Part shown: positions 1 to 5,289 of the stretch, in pieces | Position numbering within the stretch: position 1 is the stretch's first letter | Layout of the letters: the number at the start of each line of letters is the position of its first letter | Origin: Methanobrevibacter sp. | Lineage (GTDB): Archaea; Methanobacteriota; Methanobacteria; Methanobacteriales; Methanobacteriaceae | Length of the DNA stretch: 7,503 nucleotides | Direction: 5' to 3' | Assembly: GCA_017646885.1 (NCBI GenBank) | Contig: JAGCLR010000108.1 | Span: 1 to 7,503 of the forward strand | Notes under the pieces: model-generated | Seen by the model: the letters and a program-made list of their open reading frames with translations, nothing else | Databases searched by the model: none | Told to the model about the DNA's origin: nothing | Program-made: the position numbers and the translations under genes

Positions 1-1
1 G

Positions 2-1339
2 ATTGACTCAGATAAGGACAGCATATTGAATCAATATGAAATTATCAACCATCATCAAGCTACAGAACTTGTTTTATCCCTTTGGAAAGAGGAAACAATA
101 AATCAGGATATAAAGACCATTGAAATAACTGGAGTTAAAGGTAAAACAAGCGTTGCATTCCTCTTAAAGGAAATATTTTTAGAAAACAATAAAGACACAT
201 TACTATTATCCAGTTTAGGAGCTTACTTATTTAGAAAAAATGATGGTAATGAGCAAAAGCTTATTTTGCAAAAGGATATCAGCATAACTCCTGCAAATAT
301 CATAAATGCCATCCAACTTGCTAAAAAGATTGCAAACCCTAAATGCAGCACATTTCCAATATGTGATAAGAATCTGGATTTAGAGGAAAGGATGGAAGAA
401 AGTGATATTCAAGAAGAGTTTAACGAAAATCCATATGCTGACTTGAATTATGAAATGGCGATTTTTGAGAATTCATTAGGAATTTGCGGTTTGGCAGACA
501 TTGGAATATTGACTAATCTGGTTGAAAACTATTCAATTGCAAAAGGAAAATCCGATGCAAGAAATGCTAAAAGGCAAGTCTTCAAGTCCCCTTCTGTAGT
601 GATAGAATATGAAACATTGAATGAATTCTATCCAAATGAAAAAGAGGAATACAAAGATAAGATCAATAGTTTTTCCTTAAATGACACATATGCAAATGTC
701 TACTGCGAATCCATTGATTATGATATTGATAACACACATACTAAAGTAATTTATCATGACTTGAAAACTATTGATGGAAAAATAATAAATGGTATGATAG
801 ATATAGGCTGCTTTGCTCCAGGATCCCATCATATCCTAAACGTTTTAGCAGCTACAACAACTGCATTAGCATTAGGCATAGATGACGAAACAATTCAAAA
901 TGCTTTATCAAACTTTAAAGGAATCAATGGGCGAACAAATGTTAGAGAAATCGATGCGAAAAATGGTTTAAGAATCATTGAAGAAATCAATCCAGGCATC
1001 AACACAAAGGCCATTGAAAGCTCAATAAACATGATAAGGGACATTGACAATTATCATATTATCATTGGAGGAAAGTATGGAGTTACATGTGAGGAGATAG
1101 ATGAAGAGAAGCTATCTAAATTCATACATGAATACTTGACTAATAATCCAAAGGCCAATTTAATATTAACTGATGAGCTTGGAAAAAGTTTAGAGAAAAA
1201 AATCAATGCAATGAATGAAAAACAGCTTAAAATAGAGCATATAGAAGATTATCATGAAGCACAAAGAATTGCAATAGATAATAATAAGAACATCCTATTC
1301 ATTTATAGATCTAATTATTCACAAGTTTCTAAACGTTAA
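2..1339 (+). CDS. cfbE: Coenzyme F430 synthase (CfbE), Mur-ligase family; 5' end outside window
   Basis: CfbE carries out the last step of coenzyme F430 synthesis: ATP-dependent ring closure of seco-F430 to give the nickel cofactor of methyl-coenzyme M reductase, in the cytoplasm. Counting residues from the TTG at 26, a Mur-type P-loop TGVKGKTS lies at 35-42, SSLGAY at 62-67, and a Mur-like stretch from ENSLG through DIGILTN at 148-164. HHILNVLAA is at 268-276, FKGINGRTNV at 297-306 (the GR of Mur ligases), and INPGINTKAI at 321-330. The last motif stands where Mur ligases have their DYAHxP segment and is what points to CfbE. An acidic insert lies at about 115-140. The frame stays open to the left edge (IDSDKDSIL precedes), and CfbE proteins normally carry an N-terminal domain before the P-loop, so the true start is probably upstream. 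An AAGGA at 14-18 before TTG 26 leaves a small chance of a short form. The TAA stop is at 1337-1339. Next on the same strand is hemC, in the same wider pathway. Confidence 0.87.
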   Translation: MDSDKDSILNQYEIINHHQATELVLSLWKEETINQDIKTIEITGVKGKTSVAFLLKEIFLENNKDTLLLSSLGAYLFRKNDGNEQKLILQKDISITPANIINAIQLAKKIANPKCSTFPICDKNLDLEERMEESDIQEEFNENPYADLNYEMAIFENSLGICGLADIGILTNLVENYSIAKGKSDARNAKRQVFKSPSVVIEYETLNEFYPNEKEEYKDKINSFSLNDTYANVYCESIDYDIDNTHTKVIYHDLKTIDGKIINGMIDIGCFAPGSHHILNVLAATTTALALGIDDETIQNALSNFKGINGRTNVREIDAKNGLRIIEEINPGINTKAIESSINMIRDIDNYHIIIGGKYGVTCEEIDEEKLSKFIHEYLTNNPKANLILTDELGKSLEKKINAMNEKQLKIEHIEDYHEAQRIAIDNNKNILFIYRSNYSQVSKR

Positions 1340-1472
1340 GATTAAAATAAAAAATAATAGACTAAAAATAAAAAATTTAAATTTAAATAATTTTATTAAG
1401 AATAATTAACAAAATTAATATGTTAAAGATTAAAGACAATGAAAAAGTGATTTAATCTATTTAAAATTCATT

Positions 1473-1481
1473 TTTATAAAT
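1473..1481 (+). promoter_or_regulatory. Candidate archaeal TATA box for hemC
   Basis: TTTATAAAT at 1473-1481 lies about 40 bases before the hemC start. Archaeal transcription begins about 25 bases after the TATA centre, which would be near 1502 and would leave a leader of about 16 nt containing the SD-like AAGGCGA (1507-1512 region). The purine-rich BRE expected just upstream is not clear. The placement is good, but any A/T gap in this genome offers TATA-like strings. Confidence 0.42.
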
Positions 1482-1517
1482 TCACAAATTTTCATATAAA
1501 AAGCTAAGGCGACTCAA

Positions 1518-2387
1518 ATGATTGTTGGAACTAGAGGAAGTAAACTTGCACTTGTACAGACAGACTATATCAGAAGCTGTTTATACAATATCACTGGAGA
1601 AGAAGTAGAAAAGAATATCATAAAGACCAAAGGGGACAAGATTACAAATTCCCAGTTATATAATATGGATTCTAAAGGACTTTTTACAAGAGAACTTGAC
1701 AATGCACTACTTGAAGAAGAGGTTGATTTTGCTGTTCACAGCCTAAAGGATGTGCCAACTGAATTGAACGAAGACCTTGAAATTGTTGCAGTTCCTCCAA
1801 GAGAAAGCCCTAACGAAGTGCTTATTTCAAACTACAGCTGGAGCGAACTTGAAGAAGGCTCAACACTTGGAACAAGCAGCTTAAGAAGAGAAGCATTCTG
1901 CAAACTCCATGACAAGGACTTTGAATTGAAACCAATCAGAGGAAATGTTGAGACAAGAATCAAAAAGGTCATGGATGGAGAAGTTGATGCAACAATCATG
2001 GCAGAAGCTGGATTAAATAGGTTAGGCCTTCAAAAATACATTAAAACAAAGTTCCCAACAGATTATATAATGCCTGCAGCAGGTCAAGGCGCTTTAGCAG
2101 TGATAACTAGAAAAGACAGTGAATTTAAAGAGACAATAGCTAAATTAAACCATTATTTCTCATTCCAGGAAGTGCTTGCTGAAAAGACTATCCTTGAAGA
2201 GATAGGTGTAGGATGCCAATGGCCAATTGGAGCAATAGCTGGAATAAAAAACAACCAGCTAGAGCTTAATTCCATCTTGCTTGACAAGAACGGAGAGATC
2301 CTATATCAGGAAACAATTAGAGGAAGCATAAGGGAAGCTGAGGAAATGGGAAGGAAAATAGGCAAAAATATGCTTGAATTCCTTTAA
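1518..2387 (+). CDS. hemC: Porphobilinogen deaminase (hydroxymethylbilane synthase)
   Basis: HemC joins four porphobilinogen molecules into hydroxymethylbilane (EC 2.5.1.61), the linear precursor of uroporphyrinogen III and so of sirohydrochlorin, siroheme, corrinoids and F430. It is a soluble cytoplasmic enzyme. All hallmarks are present: GTRGSKLAL at 4-12; GLFTRELD at 54-61; HSLKDVP at 74-80 with the catalytic Asp78; PRESPNE at 94-100; GTSSLRRE at 118-125 and RGNVETR at 141-147, which supply the arginines that bind the propionate and acetate side chains; MPAAGQGALAV at 185-195; and GVGCQWPIGA at 230-239, whose Cys233 should carry the dipyrromethane cofactor. At 289 residues it is close to the usual 290-310 and looks complete and active. 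The ATG at 1518 puts the first strand right at the N-terminus, as expected; its SD (AAGGCGA) is weak. It lies 178 bases after cfbE with a likely promoter of its own. Confidence 0.97.
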   Translation: MIVGTRGSKLALVQTDYIRSCLYNITGEEVEKNIIKTKGDKITNSQLYNMDSKGLFTRELDNALLEEEVDFAVHSLKDVPTELNEDLEIVAVPPRESPNEVLISNYSWSELEEGSTLGTSSLRREAFCKLHDKDFELKPIRGNVETRIKKVMDGEVDATIMAEAGLNRLGLQKYIKTKFPTDYIMPAAGQGALAVITRKDSEFKETIAKLNHYFSFQEVLAEKTILEEIGVGCQWPIGAIAGIKNNQLELNSILLDKNGEILYQETIRGSIREAEEMGRKIGKNMLEFL

Positions 2388-2400
2388 AACATTAATTATT

Positions 2401-2414
2401 TTATATATTTTTTT
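2401..2414 (+). terminator. Possible T-tract terminator of hemC
   Basis: A run of seven T ends at 2414, within 30 bases of the hemC stop. Archaeal RNA polymerase can terminate at plain T-tracts without a hairpin. The surroundings are so A/T-rich that the run alone is weak evidence. Confidence 0.35.
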
Positions 2415-2426
2415 AATGAAAATTGC

Positions 2427-2458
2427 ATTTCATGAAAAAACTTGAATTTTCATGAAAT
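2427..2458. repeat. Perfect 12-bp inverted repeat containing a duplicated palindrome
   Basis: The self-complementary 10-mer TTTCATGAAA occurs at 2428-2437 and again at 2448-2457, exactly 20 bp apart. Together the copies form a perfect 12-bp stem (2427-2438 with 2447-2458) around an 8-base loop, AACTTGAA. Two readings are possible: a hairpin in the 3' end of the hemC transcript, or two protein-binding half-operators on about the same DNA face. It lies 40 bases after the hemC stop and about 240 before the next start. Confidence 0.6.
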
Positions 2459-2481
2459 CAAAAATTTATCAAAATTTAAAA

Positions 2482-2548
2482 AATAGTTAAAAATTCTTAA
2501 AAATCGATTTATCCTATTTTTTACAATATTTTAAGAAAATTAACTATT
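2482..2548. repeat. Long imperfect inverted repeat (9+9 bp arms)
   Basis: AATAGTTAA (2482-2490) pairs with TTAACTATT (2540-2548), and TTCTTAAAA (2494-2502) pairs with TTTTAAGAA (2529-2537). The result is an 18-bp stem broken by a small A3/A2 internal loop, around a 26-base spacer. It sits upstream of the likely promoter of the dehydrogenase gene, so it would be a DNA element or part of a hemC 3' transcript rather than a leader of that gene. Confidence 0.5.
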
Positions 2549-2603
2549 AACCTATCTTTATTTTAAATATTAAACAATTTAATAACGATTATTATAATTA
2601 TTA

Positions 2604-2619
2604 AGAAAAAATTATATAA
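2604..2619 (+). promoter_or_regulatory. Candidate BRE/TATA promoter of the dehydrogenase gene
   Basis: A purine-rich stretch (AGAAAAAA, 2604-2611) runs into TTATATAA (2612-2619), the BRE-plus-TATA order of archaeal promoters. Transcription would start near 2640 and give a leader of about 50 nt. A second TATA-like string at 2642-2649 is an alternative. Confidence 0.4.
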
Positions 2620-2681
2620 AAAAATATAAAATTTTAATAATATTTATAAGTTATAAAACACAAAAATATAGTTGAATAATT

Positions 2682-2687
2682 GGAGGA
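2682..2687 (+). promoter_or_regulatory. Ribosome binding site that fixes a TTG start
   Basis: GGAGGA at 2682-2687 matches the anti-SD closely and is six bases from the TTG at 2694. A stop in the same frame at 2673 excludes any start further upstream, and no ATG lies near. This site therefore decides the start of the dehydrogenase gene. Confidence 0.85.
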
Positions 2688-2693
2688 ATATCT

Positions 2694-3641
2694 TTGAGAA
2701 CTATAAATGTTGGAGTTATAGGTGTAGGTGCAATGGGATATAACCATGCACGTGTATATTCGAAATTGGAAAATGCCAATCTCGTGGCAGTGGCTGATGT
2801 AGTAAAGCCAACCTTAGACAAAGTTGTAAAAAAATACAAGACAAAAGGCTACTCAGAAATCGAAGACTTATTGAAAGACCCTGAAATTGAGGCAGTAAGT
2901 GTTTGTGTGCCAACAACCTTCCACCACGAAGTCGTTATGGAAGCTATAAAGCATGGAAAACACGTTTTAGTCGAAAAGCCAATTGCTTTTACTGCTGAAG
3001 AAGCTGAAGAAATGATTGAAGCTGCAAAAGAAGCAGGGGTAAAGCTTGCAACAGGACATGTGGAAAGATTCAATCCTGCAGTGCAAAAAGCTAAAGAACT
3101 CATTGAAAATGAGGTTATCGGAGATTTAGTAACAATTTCAGCTAAAAGGGTAGGTCCTTTCCCACCAAGAATCAAGGATGTGGGAGTAGCTATTGACCTT
3201 GCAATTCACGATTTAGATGTAATGAACTTCTTGATTGAAGCACCTGTAAAACAGGTTTATGCTACTATGAGCAGTATTTTAGATCAATCTGACTTTGAAG
3301 ACCATGCAGAAATAATGATCAGCTTTGATGAAGACATTACAGGTATTCTAGAAGTGAACTGGTTAACTCCATACAAACGTAGACAAATTGAAATCACTGG
3401 TACTGATGGAATAATTACCATTGACTACATAGACCAAAGCATTGAAGTTTACGGTAAATTTGCACAAGATATCCAAATCAAGCCAGTAGAGCCATTAAGT
3501 GAAGAATTAAATTCATTCCTCTGTAAAATTGAAGCGGATGAAGAACCGGAAATTACTGGTGAAGATGGGCTTAAAGCTCTTAAGATGGTTCTTGCAGCAA
3601 ACAAATCATCTAAAGAACACAGTCCAATCAATTTTAGATAA
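2694..3641 (+). CDS. Gfo/Idh/MocA-family NAD(P)-dependent dehydrogenase, UDP-GlcNAc 3-dehydrogenase-like
   Basis: This is a cytoplasmic two-domain oxidoreductase. The N-terminal Rossmann domain (about 1-120) carries GVGAMG at 10-15 and the family motif EKP at 94-96. The C-terminal sheet domain (about 125-300) carries GHVERFNP at 121-128, RVGPFPPR at 152-159 and DLAIHDLD at 168-175, with His172 as the likely catalytic base region. The combination GHVERFNPAV, RVGPFPPR and DVGV..DLAIHD is, by recognition, typical of the subgroup annotated as UDP-N-acetylglucosamine 3-dehydrogenase, which oxidises the sugar 3-OH ahead of transamination to a diamino sugar. The substrate cannot be proved from motifs, and no partner aminotransferase lies in the window. 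The length of 315 residues is normal and no defect is visible. The start is TTG. It is followed after 114 bases by the gfcR-like gene on the same strand. A plausible role is nucleotide-sugar supply for surface glycans or cofactors. Confidence 0.88.
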   Translation: MRTINVGVIGVGAMGYNHARVYSKLENANLVAVADVVKPTLDKVVKKYKTKGYSEIEDLLKDPEIEAVSVCVPTTFHHEVVMEAIKHGKHVLVEKPIAFTAEEAEEMIEAAKEAGVKLATGHVERFNPAVQKAKELIENEVIGDLVTISAKRVGPFPPRIKDVGVAIDLAIHDLDVMNFLIEAPVKQVYATMSSILDQSDFEDHAEIMISFDEDITGILEVNWLTPYKRRQIEITGTDGIITIDYIDQSIEVYGKFAQDIQIKPVEPLSEELNSFLCKIEADEEPEITGEDGLKALKMVLAANKSSKEHSPINFR

Positions 3642-3644
3642 TTT

Positions 3645-3662
3645 AATTTTTAATTAAAAATT
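3645..3662 (+). terminator. Perfect 18-bp A/T palindrome after the dehydrogenase gene
   Basis: The sequence from 3645 to 3662 is fully self-complementary (T5, AATT, A5 with AATT-type ends) and begins four bases after the stop codon. It could form a 7-bp hairpin or act as a T-tract terminator. Pure A/T content makes its significance uncertain. Confidence 0.35.
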
Positions 3663-3707
3663 TATTCCTATCCATTATTAATAAAAACTAATAACTCAAA
3701 GATTCCT

Positions 3708-3725
3708 AAAATATTTAAAATATTT
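3708..3725 (+). promoter_or_regulatory. Candidate promoter of the gfcR-like gene with a tandem 9-mer
   Basis: AAAATATTT occurs twice head to tail (3708-3716, 3717-3725), giving a TATA-like region 30-48 bases before the start at 3756. Transcription would begin near 3740, just ahead of the GAGGTA ribosome binding site (3745-3750). The repeat may simply be A/T simplicity, or it may hold a site for the regulator's own control. Confidence 0.35.
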
Positions 3726-3755
3726 AATAAAATTTATGATTAATGAGGTAAAAAA

Positions 3756-4370
3756 ATGAACCAAGATCTTATTAACAGAGCTCAGGAACTTAGAAACCAT
3801 GGATTCACAACTGGTGAAATAGCTGATGAGCTTAATGTATCAATGGATACTGCACAATGGTTAACTTTACAGAGAAAAGAGACACAAGCTGAAACTGAAG
3901 CTCCTGTCGACATTGCAATCAACTGGAACAGTTTAGGCGGAAGCGCAACCAGACTCAGATATGTTTCAGCAGCTTTAAGTGACATTGCATTGAAACATGG
4001 TGAAATCGACCTTGTTGTAGGAATTGCAACCAGTGGAGTTCCATTTGCAACCATGATGGCAGATGTTATAGAGGAATTGACTGGAATGACTACTTGCATA
4101 TCCATTTTCCACCCTAAAAAACACAGAACCAATGCAGCTAACAGTGATGAAGGAGCTATAAGCAGCAATTTCGGAACTGTTGAAGGTAAAAGAATAGTTA
4201 TTGTTGATGATGTAACTACAAGTGGAGATACCATTAAGGATGTAATAAAAGTAGTTAAAGATCATGGTGGAAATCCAATTGTAGTAACTGTTTTAATTGA
4301 TAAATCAGGACTCGAAGAAGTGGATGGGGTCCCAATCGAATCATTAATTAAAGTAAGTCAATTAAGATAA
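3756..4370 (+). CDS. gfcR: GfcR-like transcriptional regulator (HTH plus orotate phosphoribosyltransferase-like domain)
   Basis: The protein joins an N-terminal helix-turn-helix (about 1-42; the [19 protein letters not shown] segment at 18-36 is a typical recognition unit) to a type I phosphoribosyltransferase fold (about 80-195). The PRPP-binding signature [12 protein letters not shown] is intact at 148-159, and GIATSGVP at 89-96 is the usual first phosphate loop. Archaeal proteins of this build were long annotated as orotate phosphoribosyltransferase-like; in haloarchaea the family is named GfcR and controls sugar-metabolism genes. Here it is more likely a PRPP- or nucleotide-sensing DNA-binding regulator than the UMP-pathway enzyme, although residual catalysis cannot be excluded. 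Its length of 204 residues fits the family. The ATG at 3756 follows a good GAGGTA site by five bases. It is transcribed like the preceding dehydrogenase, but with a 114-base gap and a probable promoter of its own. Targets in this organism cannot be inferred. Confidence 0.9.
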   Translation: MNQDLINRAQELRNHGFTTGEIADELNVSMDTAQWLTLQRKETQAETEAPVDIAINWNSLGGSATRLRYVSAALSDIALKHGEIDLVVGIATSGVPFATMMADVIEELTGMTTCISIFHPKKHRTNAANSDEGAISSNFGTVEGKRIVIVDDVTTSGDTIKDVIKVVKDHGGNPIVVTVLIDKSGLEEVDGVPIESLIKVSQLR

Positions 4371-4393
4371 TTAACTTACTTCTTATTTTTTTT
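4351..4393 (+). terminator. Hairpin plus T8 tract overlapping the gfcR stop codon
   Basis: AAGTAAGT (4351-4358) pairs with ACTTACTT (4374-4381). After one C/A mismatch, AATTA (4360-4364) pairs with TAATT (4368-4372) around the loop AGA. The 3' arm contains the TAA stop (4368-4370). A run of eight T follows at 4386-4393. This looks like a bacterial-style intrinsic terminator placed right at the end of the gene. Confidence 0.65.
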
Positions 4394-4396
4394 ATT

Positions 4397-4408
4397 AAAA
4401 AATTTTTT
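4397..4408 (-). terminator. A6T6 palindrome, T-tract for the convergent DUF169 gene
   Basis: AAAAAATTTTTT (4397-4408) lies in the 56-base gap between two converging genes and gives a T6 run on both strands. On the - strand it comes 18 bases after the DUF169 stop; on the + strand it backs up the gfcR terminator. Confidence 0.45.
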
Positions 4409-4426
4409 AGTTTTATATTTTACGAA

Positions 4427-5233
4427 TTATTTGTTTCCAAAGTCATCCCAGAAATGAGTTTGGAAAACACTCTTTTTACTTAATTCCTCTAATTTCAAGA
4501 ACAATTTCCAAGGCATGGATAAGTTCATGTATTCATCTGGAATCAACCTTCTCATATGAGCTCTTGCTGCAAAGTCAAGTGGACTTAAGACCGGAACGGG
4601 ATCATCACTATCATTTTGCTCAAAAGTGAATGCACCAATAGCTTGACATGCAGATGCTTGAGGAGTCATTATATGAGCGCTTTCAGACCTGAATGAACCA
4701 TTCAATTGAAGTATTGCAGATAACTCCATAGTGTTTAATGTAAAGACTACAGAATCTGGAACTTCCCCTTCTTCAAGAAGCTCTATTGGCTTAAATACAA
4801 CATACTGCCCTTCATCATACAAAGGCCTGTTCTTTATGTTTTCATAAGCTGTGTCAAAATCTGAAAAGATCCTTTCTCCCTTTTTAAACATTTCCTGAGT
4901 TGGCTTCGGCATGAAGCTTAACCTATGGAGAAATGCCTCCTTATCCTTAGCAGACTCTGTACCTAAAGATAAAAAGGTAGCTTGAAACTCCCTATCCTCA
5001 TCTGTCTTGAATCCAGTTCCCCAACCAAAACCTGCAGACACTCCACCACAAGTAATGTTTTCACGGCCAAAAGCAGTGACTTTTCTCTTTGCAATGGTTT
5101 GTCCAATAAGAGACATTACACAACCGCCTCTACCTGCCTTAGGAGCCAATGCATCCTCTGGCTTTTCATCAGCTTTGATTAAGACAATAGGGTCAAACTG
5201 ACCATTCAATTCCTTTACAATATTAAATTCCAT
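4427..5233 (-). CDS. DUF169 (COG2043) family protein, function unknown
   Basis: A 268-residue soluble protein without signal peptide or membrane helix. I place it in the DUF169 family by the block GRGGCVMSLIGQTIAKRK (34-51) and the following ENITCGGVSAGFGWG (58-72), with spaced cysteines Cys38 and Cys62 in glycine-rich turns. The later segment THIM-like SAHIMTPQASACQAIGAF (185-202), with Cys196, is also typical. The family is common in methanogens and other anaerobes and often occurs in several copies; its biochemical role is not established to my knowledge. The three cysteines could bind a metal or cluster, but this is a guess. The ATG at 5233 follows a weak GGGGT ribosome site (5242-5246 region). 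The gene lies 56 bases downstream of the MATE exporter on the same strand and may share its transcript; a TATA-like string near 5279-5286 could give its own promoter. It converges on gfcR. Confidence 0.82.
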   Translation of the reverse strand: MEFNIVKELNGQFDPIVLIKADEKPEDALAPKAGRGGCVMSLIGQTIAKRKVTAFGRENITCGGVSAGFGWGTGFKTDEDREFQATFLSLGTESAKDKEAFLHRLSFMPKPTQEMFKKGERIFSDFDTAYENIKNRPLYDEGQYVVFKPIELLEEGEVPDSVVFTLNTMELSAILQLNGSFRSESAHIMTPQASACQAIGAFTFEQNDSDDPVPVLSPLDFAARAHMRRLIPDEYMNLSMPWKLFLKLEELSKKSVFQTHFWDDFGNK

Positions 5234-5289
5234 TTTTAAAACCCCATATATTAATTAATTTTAAATATACACACGAGAATATAAACAAT

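Larger units (their letters stand above)
2388..2693. other. 306-base non-coding, structured A/T-rich gap
   Basis: No reading frame on either strand here looks like a gene; the leftward frame around 2651-2839 is a shadow of the dehydrogenase gene. The gap holds a T-run just after hemC, two separate inverted repeats (2427-2458 and 2482-2548), a TATA-like box near 2612 and the ribosome binding site of the next gene. No tRNA-like or other recognised RNA fold was seen. Confidence 0.6.

Noticed and set aside
26..28. TTG at 26 as the true start of cfbE, with AAGGA at 14-18 as its ribosome site
   Set aside because: The frame remains open to the window edge, and the protein would lack the N-terminal domain usually found before the P-loop in this family. 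Truncation by the window is the simpler reading.
2388..2693. A riboswitch (for example cobalamin type) between hemC and the dehydrogenase gene
   Set aside because: No conserved riboswitch core or GC-containing multi-stem fold is visible; the structures present are simple A/T inverted repeats.
2651..3631. Several leftward reading frames of 60-108 codons
   Set aside because: They lie antisense to the dehydrogenase gene, whose frame has clear family motifs. Their translations have no recognisable domain and they lack ribosome sites.
3782..4265. Leftward frames of 150 and 96 codons
   Set aside because: They are mirror images of the gfcR-like coding sequence, with hydrophobic, Ser-rich translations typical of antisense reading and no start signals.
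3756..4370. Annotation as the pyrimidine-pathway orotate phosphoribosyltransferase PyrE
   Set aside because: The N-terminal helix-turn-helix and overall match to the GfcR family make a regulator more likely; no other pyrimidine gene lies nearby.
4982..5201. Two rightward frames of about 65 codons
   Set aside because: They are antisense to the DUF169 gene, with no family resemblance and no ribosome site.
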